Positions 8,323 through 18,168 of a stretch of DNA of 64,000 nucleotides are shown here, in pieces. The stretch's first letter is position 1. Each line of letters opens with the position of its first letter. The stretch lies in the NCBI GenBank assembly GCA_963765935.1, contig CAVXXX010000004.1, forward strand, positions 248,001 to 312,000, given 5' to 3'. The stretch comes from JAMXLG01 sp963765935 (GTDB taxonomy: Bacteria; Vulcanimicrobiota; Vulcanimicrobiia; Vulcanimicrobiales; Vulcanimicrobiaceae). The notes under the pieces are model-generated. The model was not told where the DNA came from. It ran no database searches and saw nothing but the letters and a program-made list of their open reading frames with translations. A program made the position numbers and the translations under genes.

Positions 8323-10053
8323 ATGAAGAGAGCAGCCTCACTGGTCCTCGTTTTCTCGCTTCTTCCTATCGTCGCGTTCGCGCAAAGCCCCGCGCAGGCG
8401 CCGTCGATCGACGATGCGGTCGCCGCAATTGCTGCCTACGGTCCACGCGCGCTCAGCGAACAAGGCGCGCCGGGAATGTCCGTGGCGATAACGGATCGCA
8501 CGCATACGATTAGGATTCTGACGTTCGGCTATGCGAATCTGGAAAGCAAGACGCCCGTGTCCGAAGAGACGCGTTTCCCGATTGGCTCCATCTCGAAATC
8601 GATGACTTCGCTTGCGCTGCTGCAACTCCACGACCGCGGACTCATCGACTTGAACGCCCCGGTGCGCACCTACCTGCCCTGGTGGACGATCGGCGGCGGC
8701 AACAAGATTGTCGTGCATCAATTGCTCTCGCATACCGCCGGCATTCCGGACGATTACACGTTCGACGGCAGTTATGGCTATGAAATTGCGATGCTGCGCA
8801 ACACGCACACGATCTTCCCGCCGGGCACGAAGTGGGCGTACTCAAATGACGGCTTAGCGACGGCGGGTGCGATCGCGGCTACCGTGTCCGGGCGCCCGTG
8901 GCAGGATGGAATTCTGTCTACGGTCTTTACGCCGATCGGCATGACGCATTCGTCGGCGTACTTCGATGCGCGCACGCTGGCCGACACGGCGACCGGATAC
9001 ATGTTCCGCGACTCCGACCTCGTTAGCGTAGGACCGCATCCAGCGCTCACGCCGACGCAGGTCGTGGATTTCCTCAATCCCGCCGGTTCGGTCATTTCGA
9101 CGCCGGGCGATATGGCTGCATACATGCGCTTTTATTTAAACGGCGGTGCAACCGCGAACGGCACGCGCCTGCTGCGCTCGGCGACATTCACTGCGATGAC
9201 GACCCCCGATACCTTCGCCGATGGTAAGCCGGCGGGAGCGGCGTCGCCGGAGCTTGCCGAGTGGCCCGAATTTTACACCCGTTATGGCTACGGACTTGCC
9301 GTTTTTAACACCGGGGGCGATCATCTCATCGGCCACACGGGCGGTATTTCGGGATACACTGCGTGCATGCAGATGAATCTCACCCGCGGCTTCGGCGTGA
9401 TCGCACTGTCCAATCTCGTTGAGGCACCACTGCATCCGTGCGCAATTGTGAAATACGCGATGGCCGTTCTTCGGGCACAGAGCCTCGGCACGGCATTACC
9501 GCCGGCGCCCACCGGTCCGCCGATTGCGAAGCCGAAGATCGTCGCGTCGCAGTACGTTGGAACGTATCGCGGCGCAAACGGTGTTACGATTGACGTGCGC
9601 GAGAACAGCGGATCGCCGCAAATCGTCGACGCCGGAACGACCTATGTGCTCGATCCGCGCGGTGGCGATCTCTTCTGGACCGACGATCCGCGCTTTCCGA
9701 ATTTCTACATCGCGTTCTCGCGTAACAAACGCAAGATCGTCGACGGCTTTACGCATGGTCCGGAGGTATTTACGAACGAGCACTTCACCGGGCCAACCAC
9801 CTTCTCGCATCCGGCGGCGTGGAACGCACTCGCGGGCCGTTACGAAACCAACGTCTGGGGGACGCCACTCGTTATGCGCGTCGTGATTGTGAAAAACGAG
9901 TTGACGGTGGATGGCGTGCAGCCTCTCGTATCGGGCAAAAACGGCACATTTGTCCTTGGAACGTCGGCCGTACGATTCGATACGGAAGCCGCAGGGAAAA
10001 TGCAGCGCGTCTGGCTTGACGGCTCGCCGCTGTATCGCATCGATCTTCCTTGA
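8323..10053 (+). CDS. Secreted class C beta-lactamase-family serine hydrolase
   Basis: This 576-residue protein begins with a signal peptide ending near VAFAQS. It contains the class C/DD-peptidase triad: SISK in FPIGSISKSMTS, YSN in KWAYSNDG, and HTG in LIGHTGG. The roughly 200-residue C-terminal extension is a beta-rich domain common in this family. Members are esterases, D-aminopeptidases or peptidoglycan hydrolases more often than true beta-lactamases. The ATG at 8323 follows GGGAGAA and places the signal peptide correctly. The TGA overlaps the TTG start of the DNA ligase by 4 bases. Confidence 0.9.
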   Translation: MKRAASLVLVFSLLPIVAFAQSPAQAPSIDDAVAAIAAYGPRALSEQGAPGMSVAITDRTHTIRILTFGYANLESKTPVSEETRFPIGSISKSMTSLALLQLHDRGLIDLNAPVRTYLPWWTIGGGNKIVVHQLLSHTAGIPDDYTFDGSYGYEIAMLRNTHTIFPPGTKWAYSNDGLATAGAIAATVSGRPWQDGILSTVFTPIGMTHSSAYFDARTLADTATGYMFRDSDLVSVGPHPALTPTQVVDFLNPAGSVISTPGDMAAYMRFYLNGGATANGTRLLRSATFTAMTTPDTFADGKPAGAASPELAEWPEFYTRYGYGLAVFNTGGDHLIGHTGGISGYTACMQMNLTRGFGVIALSNLVEAPLHPCAIVKYAMAVLRAQSLGTALPPAPTGPPIAKPKIVASQYVGTYRGANGVTIDVRENSGSPQIVDAGTTYVLDPRGGDLFWTDDPRFPNFYIAFSRNKRKIVDGFTHGPEVFTNEHFTGPTTFSHPAAWNALAGRYETNVWGTPLVMRVVIVKNELTVDGVQPLVSGKNGTFVLGTSAVRFDTEAAGKMQRVWLDGSPLYRIDLP

Positions 10054-11723
10054 GGCGCTTCGCGTATGTTGCAAACGCTGTAGCGGCGCGCAGCGGCAAG
10101 CTCGAAAAGATCGCGTTGATCGCGGACTATCTGCGGGAACTCGATGACGGCAATCTTCACGCTGCCACGCGCTTCTTTACGGGGAATCCGTTCGCGGCGC
10201 GCGATCAACGCAGCCTCAATCTCGGTGGACGCGCGATTGTCGCCGTGGCAAAACGCGTGTGGCGAATCGACGATGCTGCGCTCTCTGCGGGCTATCGTGA
10301 GACCGGAGATTTAGGCTCGGCGCTTGGGCCGCTCGTGATGCCTCCCTCGGATCTGACGCTTTTCGGGGCGGAGACGTTGACGCCGGCGCTGCTCGATGCA
10401 CTGTTCGTTCAAATTGCCGATGCGTCAGGGAAAAACGCCGGCAAGAAGCGCGAAGCCGTGCTCGAGCGCATTCTGCGTAATTGCACGGATCCGCTCGAAG
10501 CAACGTACGTCATCAAGATCATCACGGGCGACTTGCGCATCGGATTGCGTGAGGGACTCGTACACGATGCGATTGCGCAAGCATTCGAGAGCACCCACCG
10601 CGCGATTCATCGCGCCGTAATGGCATCGGGCGATGTCGGGGAGGTCGCCGTTGCAGCGAAGCACCACCGACTGGACGAGATTCACGTGGCGTACGGTTCC
10701 CCGGTCGGATTCATGCTCGCATCACCGATTGCATACGGCGAAACGTATCGCGAACTCGGCACGCACGCGTGGATCGTCGAGGATAAATACGACGGGATCC
10801 GTGCTCAAGCGCACATCCATGACGGCGCCGTGACGCTCTATTCCCGCAATTTCAACGATGTGACGCGCTCGTATCCCGAAATCGCGCAGGCGCTTGCGAC
10901 ACAATCGCGCCGAATGATCCTCGACGGCGAGATCATTGCGTGGCGCGACGGAAAAGCGCTTCCGTTCCGCATCCTGCAAGCGCGCCTGCAGCGTAAGGAA
11001 ATCGATCCGTCGCTCTTGGAAGACGTGCCGTTGCAGTATGTCGTCTTCGATGCACTCGCAATCGATGACGAATTTCTTATCGACGAACCGCTCGAGCAGC
11101 GCCGCGCACAACTCGCCGGCGCATTCAAACCCAACGAAGGTGCGGCTTTAGCGGCATTCCAACGGCTCGATGTTGATACGAATGGACGGTCGATTAACGA
11201 CCGTTTCGAGGCGGCACGCGGGCGGGGCAACGAGGGGTTGATGCTCAAGCGCGTCGATGCACCATACGTTCCGGGCCGGCGCGGGAAGTGGTGGCTGAAA
11301 CTCAAACGCGAGCTGACGACGCTCGATGTTGTTGTCGTCGCCGTCGAGTGGGGCCACGGCAGACGCGCGAAAGTCCTCTCCGATTACACCTTTGCGGTGC
11401 AGGACGACGAGGGCAACCTGCTCACGATCGGCAAGGCGTACTCGGGGTTAACCGATGCAGAGATTTCGGATATGACGACGTGGTTTCTCGCGCATCAGAC
11501 GGGTAAGCGCGGCTACGCAATCAGCGTCGAACCGAAGATCGTCCTTGAAGTCGCGTTCGACATCGTGCAGCGAAGCGAGCTCCATGAGAGTGGATATGCC
11601 CTTCGCTTTCCGCGAATCGTCCGCATCCGCGACGACAAGCCGGTCTCGCAAATCAACACGCTTGCGGATGTCGACCAGATCTATGAAGAGATGTTAGCGC
11701 GAGAGGGAATCAGCGGTGAATGA
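10050..11723 (+). CDS. ATP-dependent DNA ligase (LigB/ligase-associated type)
   Basis: This 557-residue enzyme seals DNA nicks using ATP. The N-terminal DNA-binding region is followed by the adenylation motif EDKYDGIRAQ (lysine near residue 250), then ILDGEIIAW, GRGNEGLMLKR and WLKLKRE, and a C-terminal OB domain. The TTG start overlaps the upstream stop as TTGA, implying translational coupling. It belongs to the same four-part repair set as the exonuclease at 6437 and the helicase and phosphoesterase at 28634-32001, although those are not adjacent here. Confidence 0.93.
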   Translation: MRRFAYVANAVAARSGKLEKIALIADYLRELDDGNLHAATRFFTGNPFAARDQRSLNLGGRAIVAVAKRVWRIDDAALSAGYRETGDLGSALGPLVMPPSDLTLFGAETLTPALLDALFVQIADASGKNAGKKREAVLERILRNCTDPLEATYVIKIITGDLRIGLREGLVHDAIAQAFESTHRAIHRAVMASGDVGEVAVAAKHHRLDEIHVAYGSPVGFMLASPIAYGETYRELGTHAWIVEDKYDGIRAQAHIHDGAVTLYSRNFNDVTRSYPEIAQALATQSRRMILDGEIIAWRDGKALPFRILQARLQRKEIDPSLLEDVPLQYVVFDALAIDDEFLIDEPLEQRRAQLAGAFKPNEGAALAAFQRLDVDTNGRSINDRFEAARGRGNEGLMLKRVDAPYVPGRRGKWWLKLKRELTTLDVVVVAVEWGHGRRAKVLSDYTFAVQDDEGNLLTIGKAYSGLTDAEISDMTTWFLAHQTGKRGYAISVEPKIVLEVAFDIVQRSELHESGYALRFPRIVRIRDDKPVSQINTLADVDQIYEEMLAREGISGE

Positions 11724-12009
11724 TGCCGGCGAACGCTTCGTTTGGCGGTACGAGGTAAAGGACGATTCGATCGAAGCATTCGAAGCAGCGTACGGCAAGG
11801 GCGGCGACTGGGACGCGTTTTTTGCCGGCGCTCCCGGGTACGAGCGGACCGAGCTCTATCGCGAGGCGTCGGTCGCCAACGTCTACCTCACAATCGACTA
11901 TTGGTTGCAGCCAGGGCAACGCGACGCATACGTTGCGTCGCGGCAAGACGCATACGATGCACTCGACGCGCGGTGCGGTGATCTGACGGTTGAGGAGCAG
12001 CTGATCTAG
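11716..12009 (+). CDS. Hypothetical small protein, possible dimeric alpha/beta-barrel fold
   Basis: This 97-residue protein begins with GTG inside the last codons of the ligase gene (8-base overlap). It reads MNDAGERFVWRYEVKDDSIEAFEAAYG, then WDAFFAGAPGYERTELYRE and VYLTIDYWLQPGQRDAY. The pattern of short strands and helices with paired Trp/Tyr resembles antibiotic-biosynthesis monooxygenase-like or stress-response barrel domains. The resemblance is structural guesswork, and no catalytic residues can be named. Confidence 0.7.
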   Translation: MNDAGERFVWRYEVKDDSIEAFEAAYGKGGDWDAFFAGAPGYERTELYREASVANVYLTIDYWLQPGQRDAYVASRQDAYDALDARCGDLTVEEQLI

Positions 12010-12808
12010 AGCGCGTTGAGGAACGCTTCAACCGCGCGCTGCGACTGGGCGTTTTCTAAGAGCCAATCGTGTTTCGCTCCGGCGATGGCAACGAAACACT
12101 TGTCGTGCGATGATGCATCGCGTTCGAGCGCCGGTCCTTGAGTGGGCGGAATCGCGTCGTCGTTGGTTCCCTGAAAAACGAGCAGCGGTTCCCGAATCGC
12201 CTCCACCATCGCCGTCTCATCGAACAGCGCGGCGGCATCTTCTGCGATGCGATAGCGATGTTTGGGATCCTGATACTCGCTTGCTGCCGCGATGTCGTCC
12301 CACGGCGCCGCAAGAATCAGTCCCATGACGTTGGATGCAAAGCGAGATACTCAGCGATCGCGGTTCCCATCGAATAGCCGAGCACGACGACTCCGCTGTT
12401 GCTCTCCCGTTTTGCGGCATCGTAGATGCGCAGCGCGTCCGATTGCAGCGAAGTGAAATGGGCGATACCGGAACTGAACCCGTATCCACGATAGTCGTAC
12501 CACACGACGCGCGAGGCGTACCGTGCGAATCCGCGCGCCGCCTTGTCGTGGCGCTCGATCAAGTTTCCGCTCCCGCCGAACATGATCAGCGCAGGAGCAT
12601 CGGCTTTGGCGCCGGCGTACGAGTAGCCGCGCAAGAGTGCACCGTTGACCCGAAGTGAGACGCGCGTGCGGCCCGGCGCGTCGGTCCATTGTGCGAGCGA
12701 CGCCTTGGGCTTGGGCGAATCCATCAGATCGTCCCGATGAATGACAATAGTCGGTTTTCCGGCGCTCGCAAGCAGCGCGACCGCCATGAGAAGGTTTGCG
12801 ACGTACAT
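12006..12808 (-). pseudogene. Alpha/beta hydrolase interrupted by a one-base frameshift
   Basis: The gene starts at 12808 with a signal-like N-terminus (MYVANLLMAVALLASAG) and carries the nucleophile elbow GYSMGT. It then runs into a premature TGA after LALHPTSWD near 12317. The other two catalytic residues are in the next frame: Asp in FQGTNDDAIPP and His in AGAKHDWLLE. Adding one A to the CCAACG at about 12329 restores HPNVMGLILAAPWDD. This means either a recent pseudogene or a base missed in the assembly. The convergent 97-residue gene overlaps its end by 4 bases. Confidence 0.8.
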
Positions 12809-12809
12809 C

Positions 12810-13067
12810 CTAGCGACGTTTGTTCCGTGCGTCGCGAATCATCTTCGCGCGCTCGGCGGCATCGAATGACGACGATTGCTTCGCTTTGCGTGGGAGCGCC
12901 GCGATCAGACGCGCGATGCCGACGAGCGTAATGAGCGCGACTGCGGCGGCCGTCAACGCTACGCGAAACGGCATGTGTGGAATGCCGCCGAGGCTCGCGA
13001 GAACGACAGCAGCCAGAGCGGTAAGCGTCTCCCACCTGCGCATCGCGCGCTGATTCGGTAGATTCAA
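12810..13067 (-). CDS. Small two-helix membrane protein
   Basis: The 85 residues contain two hydrophobic helices (ALAAVVLASLGGIPHMPF and VALTAAAVALITLVGIARLIAAL). A basic C-terminal tail includes ERAKMIRDARNKRR. Family is not recognised. Its TAG sits one base before the start of the frameshifted hydrolase gene, so they share an operon. The ATG at 13067 leaves 32 bases to the divergent aminotransferase gene. Confidence 0.7.
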   Translation of the reverse strand: MNLPNQRAMRRWETLTALAAVVLASLGGIPHMPFRVALTAAAVALITLVGIARLIAALPRKAKQSSSFDAAERAKMIRDARNKRR

Positions 13068-13099
13068 GGCCCTCTCTTGCGCGCGAAGAACGACTTCCT

Positions 13100-14368
13100 A
13101 TGAGCTTCCCGGTCGAACGCGTACGCGCCGAGTTTCCATCGCTTTCAATTACGGACGGTGGGCGGCCGCGTATCTACCTCGATAACCCTGCGGGGACGCA
13201 GGTCCCGGGACGCGTCGCCGAAGCGGCCGCGCGCTGCTTGATCGAGACGAACGCGAATCTCGGCGGGTATTTTGTGACCAGCCGCCTCGCCGAAGATGCA
13301 ATCGAAACGGCGCGCAGCCGCGTGATGCAATTCCTCGGGGCGGCTTCGACGCGCGAGATCATCGTCGGTCCGAGCATGACGTCGCTGACGTTCCGCCTCT
13401 CACGCGCACTTGCGCGAAGATGGCAGCCGGGCGACGAGATCGTTGTGACGCGAATGGATCACGATGGCAACATCTCGCCGTGGCTGGCTGCGGCTGCCGA
13501 TCGCGGCTTGACCGTTCGCTGGCTCGATTACGACCGCGACTCTTGGCGAATCGAACCCGAGGCGCTCGATCGTGCGCTCAGCCGTCGCACGCGACTGGTT
13601 GCGCTCAATTACGCAAGCAATCTCACGGGCTCGATCAATGACGTTCGCACGCTCGTGAAACGCATTCATGACGCGGGCGCACTTGCCTATGTCGACGCCG
13701 TTCAGTTTGCGCCTCACGGGTATGTCGATGTCGCGCAGTTAAACTGCGATTTTCTCGCATGCTCGTCGTACAAATTTTTCGGCCCGCATCTCGGTATCGT
13801 CTACGGACGTGAGGCGCTGCTGGAAGAGCTGGAAGCCTACAAAGTGCGTCCCGCCACGAACGACCTTCCGTGGCGCTTCGAACTCGGCACGCCGCAGATC
13901 GAATTATTTGCCGCACTCGGTGCGGCGATTGCCTACTACGAGTGGCTGGGCGAACAACTTGGCGCAACCGGCGACGCGCGCGCGAAGATCCAAGCGGCGT
14001 TCGCAGGTGCAGTTGCGTGGGAAGAAAGCCTCGCGCAGCGACTGATCGCCGGGTTGCAGCGCATCGGCGACCTCTCGATCTTCGGCATCACCGATCCCCG
14101 GCAAGGCGCACATCGCGTCCCGACCGTTTCGTTCGTGCACGAGCGTATCTCAACCGACGAGATTGCGAAGGCGCTCGCGGAACGCAACATCTTCGTTTGG
14201 AGCGGAAACAACTACGCGCTCGAATTAGTACGTTCTCTTGGATTGAATGAAGAGGCGGGTGTGGTGCGGATCGGAGCCGCGCATTACAACACGCCTGCCG
14301 AAATCGACGTTACCCTCGAAGCACTGGAGGCCTATGTTCGTTCTCGCGCTGCTCTTAGCAACCGTTAA
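13100..14368 (+). CDS. Class V aminotransferase, cysteine desulfurase-like (VC1184 type)
   Basis: This PLP enzyme of 422 residues has YLDNPAGTQVPG near residue 26, in place of the usual LDNAATT. DAVQFAPHG precedes the PLP lysine in ACSSYKFFGPH. The substitution pattern matches the VC1184-like branch of the class V family, whose substrate is not established. It lacks an obvious active-site Cys loop of IscS, so a true desulfurase role is doubtful. A serine hydrolase gene begins within its last 35 bases, so the two are co-translated. Confidence 0.88.
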   Translation: MSFPVERVRAEFPSLSITDGGRPRIYLDNPAGTQVPGRVAEAAARCLIETNANLGGYFVTSRLAEDAIETARSRVMQFLGAASTREIIVGPSMTSLTFRLSRALARRWQPGDEIVVTRMDHDGNISPWLAAAADRGLTVRWLDYDRDSWRIEPEALDRALSRRTRLVALNYASNLTGSINDVRTLVKRIHDAGALAYVDAVQFAPHGYVDVAQLNCDFLACSSYKFFGPHLGIVYGREALLEELEAYKVRPATNDLPWRFELGTPQIELFAALGAAIAYYEWLGEQLGATGDARAKIQAAFAGAVAWEESLAQRLIAGLQRIGDLSIFGITDPRQGAHRVPTVSFVHERISTDEIAKALAERNIFVWSGNNYALELVRSLGLNEEAGVVRIGAAHYNTPAEIDVTLEALEAYVRSRAALSNR

Positions 14369-15743
14369 TCCGCAACCGTCGCCCCAATCATCCGTTGCTC
14401 TCGACGACCGCCTCAGTGCGCTTGCAAGCGACGCGATTCAATCGCAGCACGCGCCGGGCGGCGCCGTGGCGGTCGTCCGCGACGGCACAATCCTCTACGC
14501 AAAAGGGTTTGGTCTTCGAAACATCGCCGCCAACGAACCGGTCGATGCCGATACGCAGTTCGAAGTCGGTTCTGTCACCAAGCAGTTCACTGCTGCCGCG
14601 ATCCTACAGCTCAAGGAGCAGCGAAAGCTCCGGCTTGATGATCCGCTCTCGAAATACGTGCCGTTGTTTCCGCACGCGCACGAAATTACGCTGCGTCAAT
14701 TACTGAACCAAGTCAGCGGCTTACCGAACTACACCGATGTCAATCATTTTATATCGATTGCAAAGCAGCCTGGAAGCTTCGAGAAGATTGAGGGACTCAT
14801 CGCCGGGCAGCCGCTGCATTTCAAACCCGGAACGAAGTGGGAATACAGCAACACGAACTACGTGGCACTGGGACGGGTTATCGAAGTTGTTTCGCATCAG
14901 TCGTACGCATCGTACATCCGCACGCAGATCTTCCAACCCGCAGGGATGACGCGTAGCGGAATGATCGCGGATGAACCGACGCTCACGGACTTTGCAACGC
15001 CGTACTGGCAAGGAATGAAAAACAGCGAAACGCTTTCGCCGGCGCAGCCCCTCTACGACGCGTGGGCCGGCGCAGCGGGAGCCATTGTGTCGACGGTCGG
15101 CGATTTAGCGCGTTGGGACCTCGCGCTCCAAAGCGGCAAAATTGTCAGTCCCGCTGACTTTACGCTCATGACGACGCCCGGAAAACTTGCAAACGGTACG
15201 CCGACCGACTACGGATTCGGATGGCAAATCGATTCCGTCGACGGCCAAACACGCATCTGGCACAACGGCGGAACGTTCGGATCGTCGTCTAGCAACGTAA
15301 CGTTTCCGGCACAGAACCTGGACATCATCGTCTTAGAGAACGAAGACGGCGCCGCCACGTCGGCGCTCGCAACAAAACTCTACGAGGCGATGTTCCCCGC
15401 CTTCGCGGTCGTGGCGGTCACGCCGGGCGAAGGCGAGGATCCTGCCGTGACGGTACGGGCGAAGTCATTGATCGATGCCGCGGTAAAGGGCGCGTTCCCC
15501 GACGAGCAGCTCTCGCCGCTCGTTCGTCAAAAGATCCCGCCCGCGAAGCAGCAAGAAATTGGGCAGCAACTCGCGACGCTCGGTGCGGTTAAAGACGTCA
15601 TTTTTAAAAAGAAAGCAGAGCTGGGCGAAGATACAACCTATCTCTATCGTGTCGATTTTGCGAACGCTACGGTGAACTTCTCGCTCTCGATCAACAAGAA
15701 GACAAATCTCCTCGACGGCATCTGGTTCGCACCAGGCAGCTAG
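14334..15743 (+). CDS. Secreted class C beta-lactamase-family serine hydrolase (second copy)
   Basis: This 469-residue protein has a short signal peptide (MFVLALLLATVNPQ). It has SVTK in VGSVTKQFTAAA, YSN in KWEYSNTNY and HNG in IWHNGGTFG, the three beta-lactamase/DD-peptidase motifs. The C-terminal 130 residues form a mixed domain with VRAKSLIDAAVKG. It is only distantly similar to the serine hydrolase at 8323. The ATG at 14334 follows GGAGG by 3 bases inside the upstream gene, which fixes this start. Confidence 0.9.
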   Translation: MFVLALLLATVNPQPSPQSSVALDDRLSALASDAIQSQHAPGGAVAVVRDGTILYAKGFGLRNIAANEPVDADTQFEVGSVTKQFTAAAILQLKEQRKLRLDDPLSKYVPLFPHAHEITLRQLLNQVSGLPNYTDVNHFISIAKQPGSFEKIEGLIAGQPLHFKPGTKWEYSNTNYVALGRVIEVVSHQSYASYIRTQIFQPAGMTRSGMIADEPTLTDFATPYWQGMKNSETLSPAQPLYDAWAGAAGAIVSTVGDLARWDLALQSGKIVSPADFTLMTTPGKLANGTPTDYGFGWQIDSVDGQTRIWHNGGTFGSSSSNVTFPAQNLDIIVLENEDGAATSALATKLYEAMFPAFAVVAVTPGEGEDPAVTVRAKSLIDAAVKGAFPDEQLSPLVRQKIPPAKQQEIGQQLATLGAVKDVIFKKKAELGEDTTYLYRVDFANATVNFSLSINKKTNLLDGIWFAPGS

Positions 15744-15761
15744 ACATCACTTGCCAGGTCG

Positions 15762-16238
15762 CTACCGAACCGGTAACGGGCGAGGCGGTACCGGCGCAGA
15801 GTGTACCATCGACGTCGTGGTCCGTCCGTGCGGCGTGAACCGGTCCAAGATCGGCTCGAGATCGTCCATCGAACGCAAGTACACGCGCATAAAATAGCAA
15901 TCGTCGCCCGTAATCCGGTAGCACTCCGTTATCTCCGGTATGTCTTTTGCGATCGCCGGGATGATCTGAAGCTTACGGCTTTGCGGACTCACGCGAATGA
16001 TTGCGCTTATGGTAAACCCGAGCGCACGCGGATGTATTTCAGCGCGATACGTCACGACGTTGCGCTCTTCCAAGCGCTTTATGCGTTCCGCCGTGGCAGG
16101 CGCGGATAAGCCGACGTTCCTCGCGACGTCTGCGATCCGCGCGCGAGCATCGCGTTGGAGTTCCTCGATGATCCGGCGGTCTATCTCGTCAAGCGATTCG
16201 AAGGTTTCGAAGCCATTTTTCGCTCGTTCCAGTTGCAT
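15762..16238 (-). CDS. Lrp/AsnC-family transcriptional regulator
   Basis: These 158 residues comprise an N-terminal winged helix (LDEIDRRIIEELQRDARARIADVARNVGLSAPA) and a C-terminal RAM domain (ITECYRITGDDCYFMRVYLRS). This is the complete Lrp/AsnC plan. It binds DNA and responds to an amino acid or related ligand. It is divergent from an EamA-type exporter at 16302, the classic arrangement of an AsnC-type regulator with an amino-acid exporter. The 63-base gap must contain its operator. Confidence 0.92.
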   Translation of the reverse strand: MQLERAKNGFETFESLDEIDRRIIEELQRDARARIADVARNVGLSAPATAERIKRLEERNVVTYRAEIHPRALGFTISAIIRVSPQSRKLQIIPAIAKDIPEITECYRITGDDCYFMRVYLRSMDDLEPILDRFTPHGRTTTSMVHSAPVPPRPLPVR

Positions 16239-16301
16239 ATGAGGTTTTGCACCTGCGCTTTGCCCTTTAGGAAGGGGATAGAACTTTATACCATACGGTG
16301 C

Positions 16302-17183
16302 ATGGATGTTGCTACGACCGCCTCTCGCGTCCGAAATTGGAACGCAACACCCGGGCTGTTCGTGGTTAGCGCGCTCTTTCATTACGCGGGCCCATCATTT
16401 GCGGTGCTTCTGTTTTCGAAAGTCGACGTGCAAGGTGTCGCCTGGCTGCGTGTCGTTAGTGCCGCGGCCTTATTCGCAATCTGGCGGCGTCCGTGGCGTG
16501 CGACGCTCTTACGGGATCCCACGCACCTGGCTTTGATCGGGTGCTTCGGCGCCGTCTTGGCGGCGATGAATCTCTGTTTCTACCTTGCCATCGCGCGACT
16601 TCCGCTCGCGACGGTAGCAGCGATCGAGTTTTTGGGGCCGATTGCGCTCGCCGCGGTTGGAGCGTGGAACGCGCGCAACGCTTTGGCCTTATGCGCGACG
16701 GCCGCCGGCGTTGCCTTGCTCACCCATGCGCGTTTTCACGGAGAACCTGTTGCATTCGCGTTCGCCTTTGCAAATTGTGGATTATTTCTGCTCTATATCG
16801 TGCTTGGACATCGCATCGCGCGCGAGTGCCGTTCCCGTAGCGGTTCTTTGGCGAGCGTCGATGCGTTGGCTCAAGCGATGCTTGTTGCTGCCGTGCTCAT
16901 CTCACCGATTGGACTCGGCGCGGCGATACCGGCAATCACACGGCCGTCATTGCTCGCGGCGGGTTTCGGTGTGGGGATCTGCTCGTCCGTCATTCCATAT
17001 GGACTCGATCAATACGTCATGTCGAGGCTTCCGCGCGCGACGTTTGCATTGATGTTGGCTTTACTTCCGGCATGCGCAACGCTTATTGCGGCGGTGCTGC
17101 TGCACCAGATTCCAAACGCACGCGACCTGCTCGGAATATTCTTTGTGATTTGCGGCGTCGCCGTTCACCGCCCGGAGAAGTAA
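16302..17183 (+). CDS. EamA-family exporter (RhtA-like)
   Basis: This 293-residue membrane protein has ten predicted helices arranged as two EamA repeats. It contains LFVVSALFHYAGPSFAVLLF at the start and ATVAAIEFLGPIALAA and SSVIPYGLDQYVMSRLPR later. The latter resemble RhtA, the threonine/homoserine exporter. Divergence from the Lrp-type regulator supports amino-acid efflux, though the substrate is inferred. The ATG at 16302 lies 9 bases after TATACC, so the message may have almost no leader. The stop abuts the ATG of the aldo/keto reductase. Confidence 0.88.
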   Translation: MDVATTASRVRNWNATPGLFVVSALFHYAGPSFAVLLFSKVDVQGVAWLRVVSAAALFAIWRRPWRATLLRDPTHLALIGCFGAVLAAMNLCFYLAIARLPLATVAAIEFLGPIALAAVGAWNARNALALCATAAGVALLTHARFHGEPVAFAFAFANCGLFLLYIVLGHRIARECRSRSGSLASVDALAQAMLVAAVLISPIGLGAAIPAITRPSLLAAGFGVGICSSVIPYGLDQYVMSRLPRATFALMLALLPACATLIAAVLLHQIPNARDLLGIFFVICGVAVHRPEK

Positions 17184-18164
17184 ATGAAGTACAAACGTCT
17201 TGGAGCGTCAGGGCTCCACGTTTCGAGAATTTGCTTAGGCATGATGAGTTACGGCGACAAGCGGGAGCGCGCGTGGCATCTCGATGAAGAGCAAGCGCGG
17301 CCGCTGGTACGCCGAGCGGTTGAGGCCGGCATCACGTTCTTCGATACCGCGGATATGTATTCGAACGGCCTTACCGAAGAGATCAGCGGAAGGCTTTTGC
17401 GTGATGCATTCGCGCGACGCGACGACTATGTGCTCGCAACGAAGGTGTACTACCCGATGGGACCAATGTCCACCGATCGCGGCTTATCTCGCAAACACAT
17501 CCTTTCGGCAATCGATGCGTCGCTGCGGCGGCTGGGAACGGATTACGTCGATCTCTATCAAATCCACCGCTGGGATTACGAGACACCGATTGCTGAGACG
17601 ATGGATGCGCTCCATGACGTCATACGATCGGGCAAAGCGCGGTACATCGGCGCGTCAAGCATGTACGCTTGGCAGTTTGCAAAGGCGCAGCATGTTGCAG
17701 ACGTGTTCGGCCTCACGCGATTCGTATCGATGCAAAATCACTACAATCTCATCTACCGCGAGGAGGAGCGCGAGATGAACCCGCTTTGTCTCGATCAAGG
17801 CGTCGGCGTTATTCCGTGGAGTCCGCTTGCGCGCGGCGTCCTCGCCGGTTCGTGGGAACGCGGCGGAGTTCGAAAAACCATCCGATCGACGAGCGATCCG
17901 TTTGCCGATGCAATGTACGGCGAAGACGACTTCGCCGTCGTCGATACACTCAACGCAACGGCGCGCAGCTTAGAGCTTCCGCCGGCACAGGTCGCAATCG
18001 CGTGGTTGTGTTCGAAGAATGTCGTCACCGCGCCGATCGTCGGAGCGACAAAGCCGCAGCACATCGACGACGCCGTCGCTTCGCTCGATGTTTCACTCAC
18101 CGAGGCGAACGTTCAAGCCCTCGAAGCACCGTATCGGCCGCATACGGTGCTCGGCCACACCTAA
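17184..18164 (+). CDS. Aldo/keto reductase
   Basis: This 326-residue NADPH-dependent oxidoreductase has the TIM-barrel motifs of the family. It has FFDTADMYSNG (Asp and Tyr of the tetrad), LATKVYYPMG (Lys) and LYQIHRWDYETP (His). The PIVGATKPQHIDDAV segment near the C-terminus binds the cofactor phosphate. It resembles the YajO/YghZ group. Its ATG follows the exporter stop directly, so both are in one operon and may be controlled by the Lrp regulator. Confidence 0.92.
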   Translation: MKYKRLGASGLHVSRICLGMMSYGDKRERAWHLDEEQARPLVRRAVEAGITFFDTADMYSNGLTEEISGRLLRDAFARRDDYVLATKVYYPMGPMSTDRGLSRKHILSAIDASLRRLGTDYVDLYQIHRWDYETPIAETMDALHDVIRSGKARYIGASSMYAWQFAKAQHVADVFGLTRFVSMQNHYNLIYREEEREMNPLCLDQGVGVIPWSPLARGVLAGSWERGGVRKTIRSTSDPFADAMYGEDDFAVVDTLNATARSLELPPAQVAIAWLCSKNVVTAPIVGATKPQHIDDAVASLDVSLTEANVQALEAPYRPHTVLGHT

Positions 18165-18168
18165 ACCG

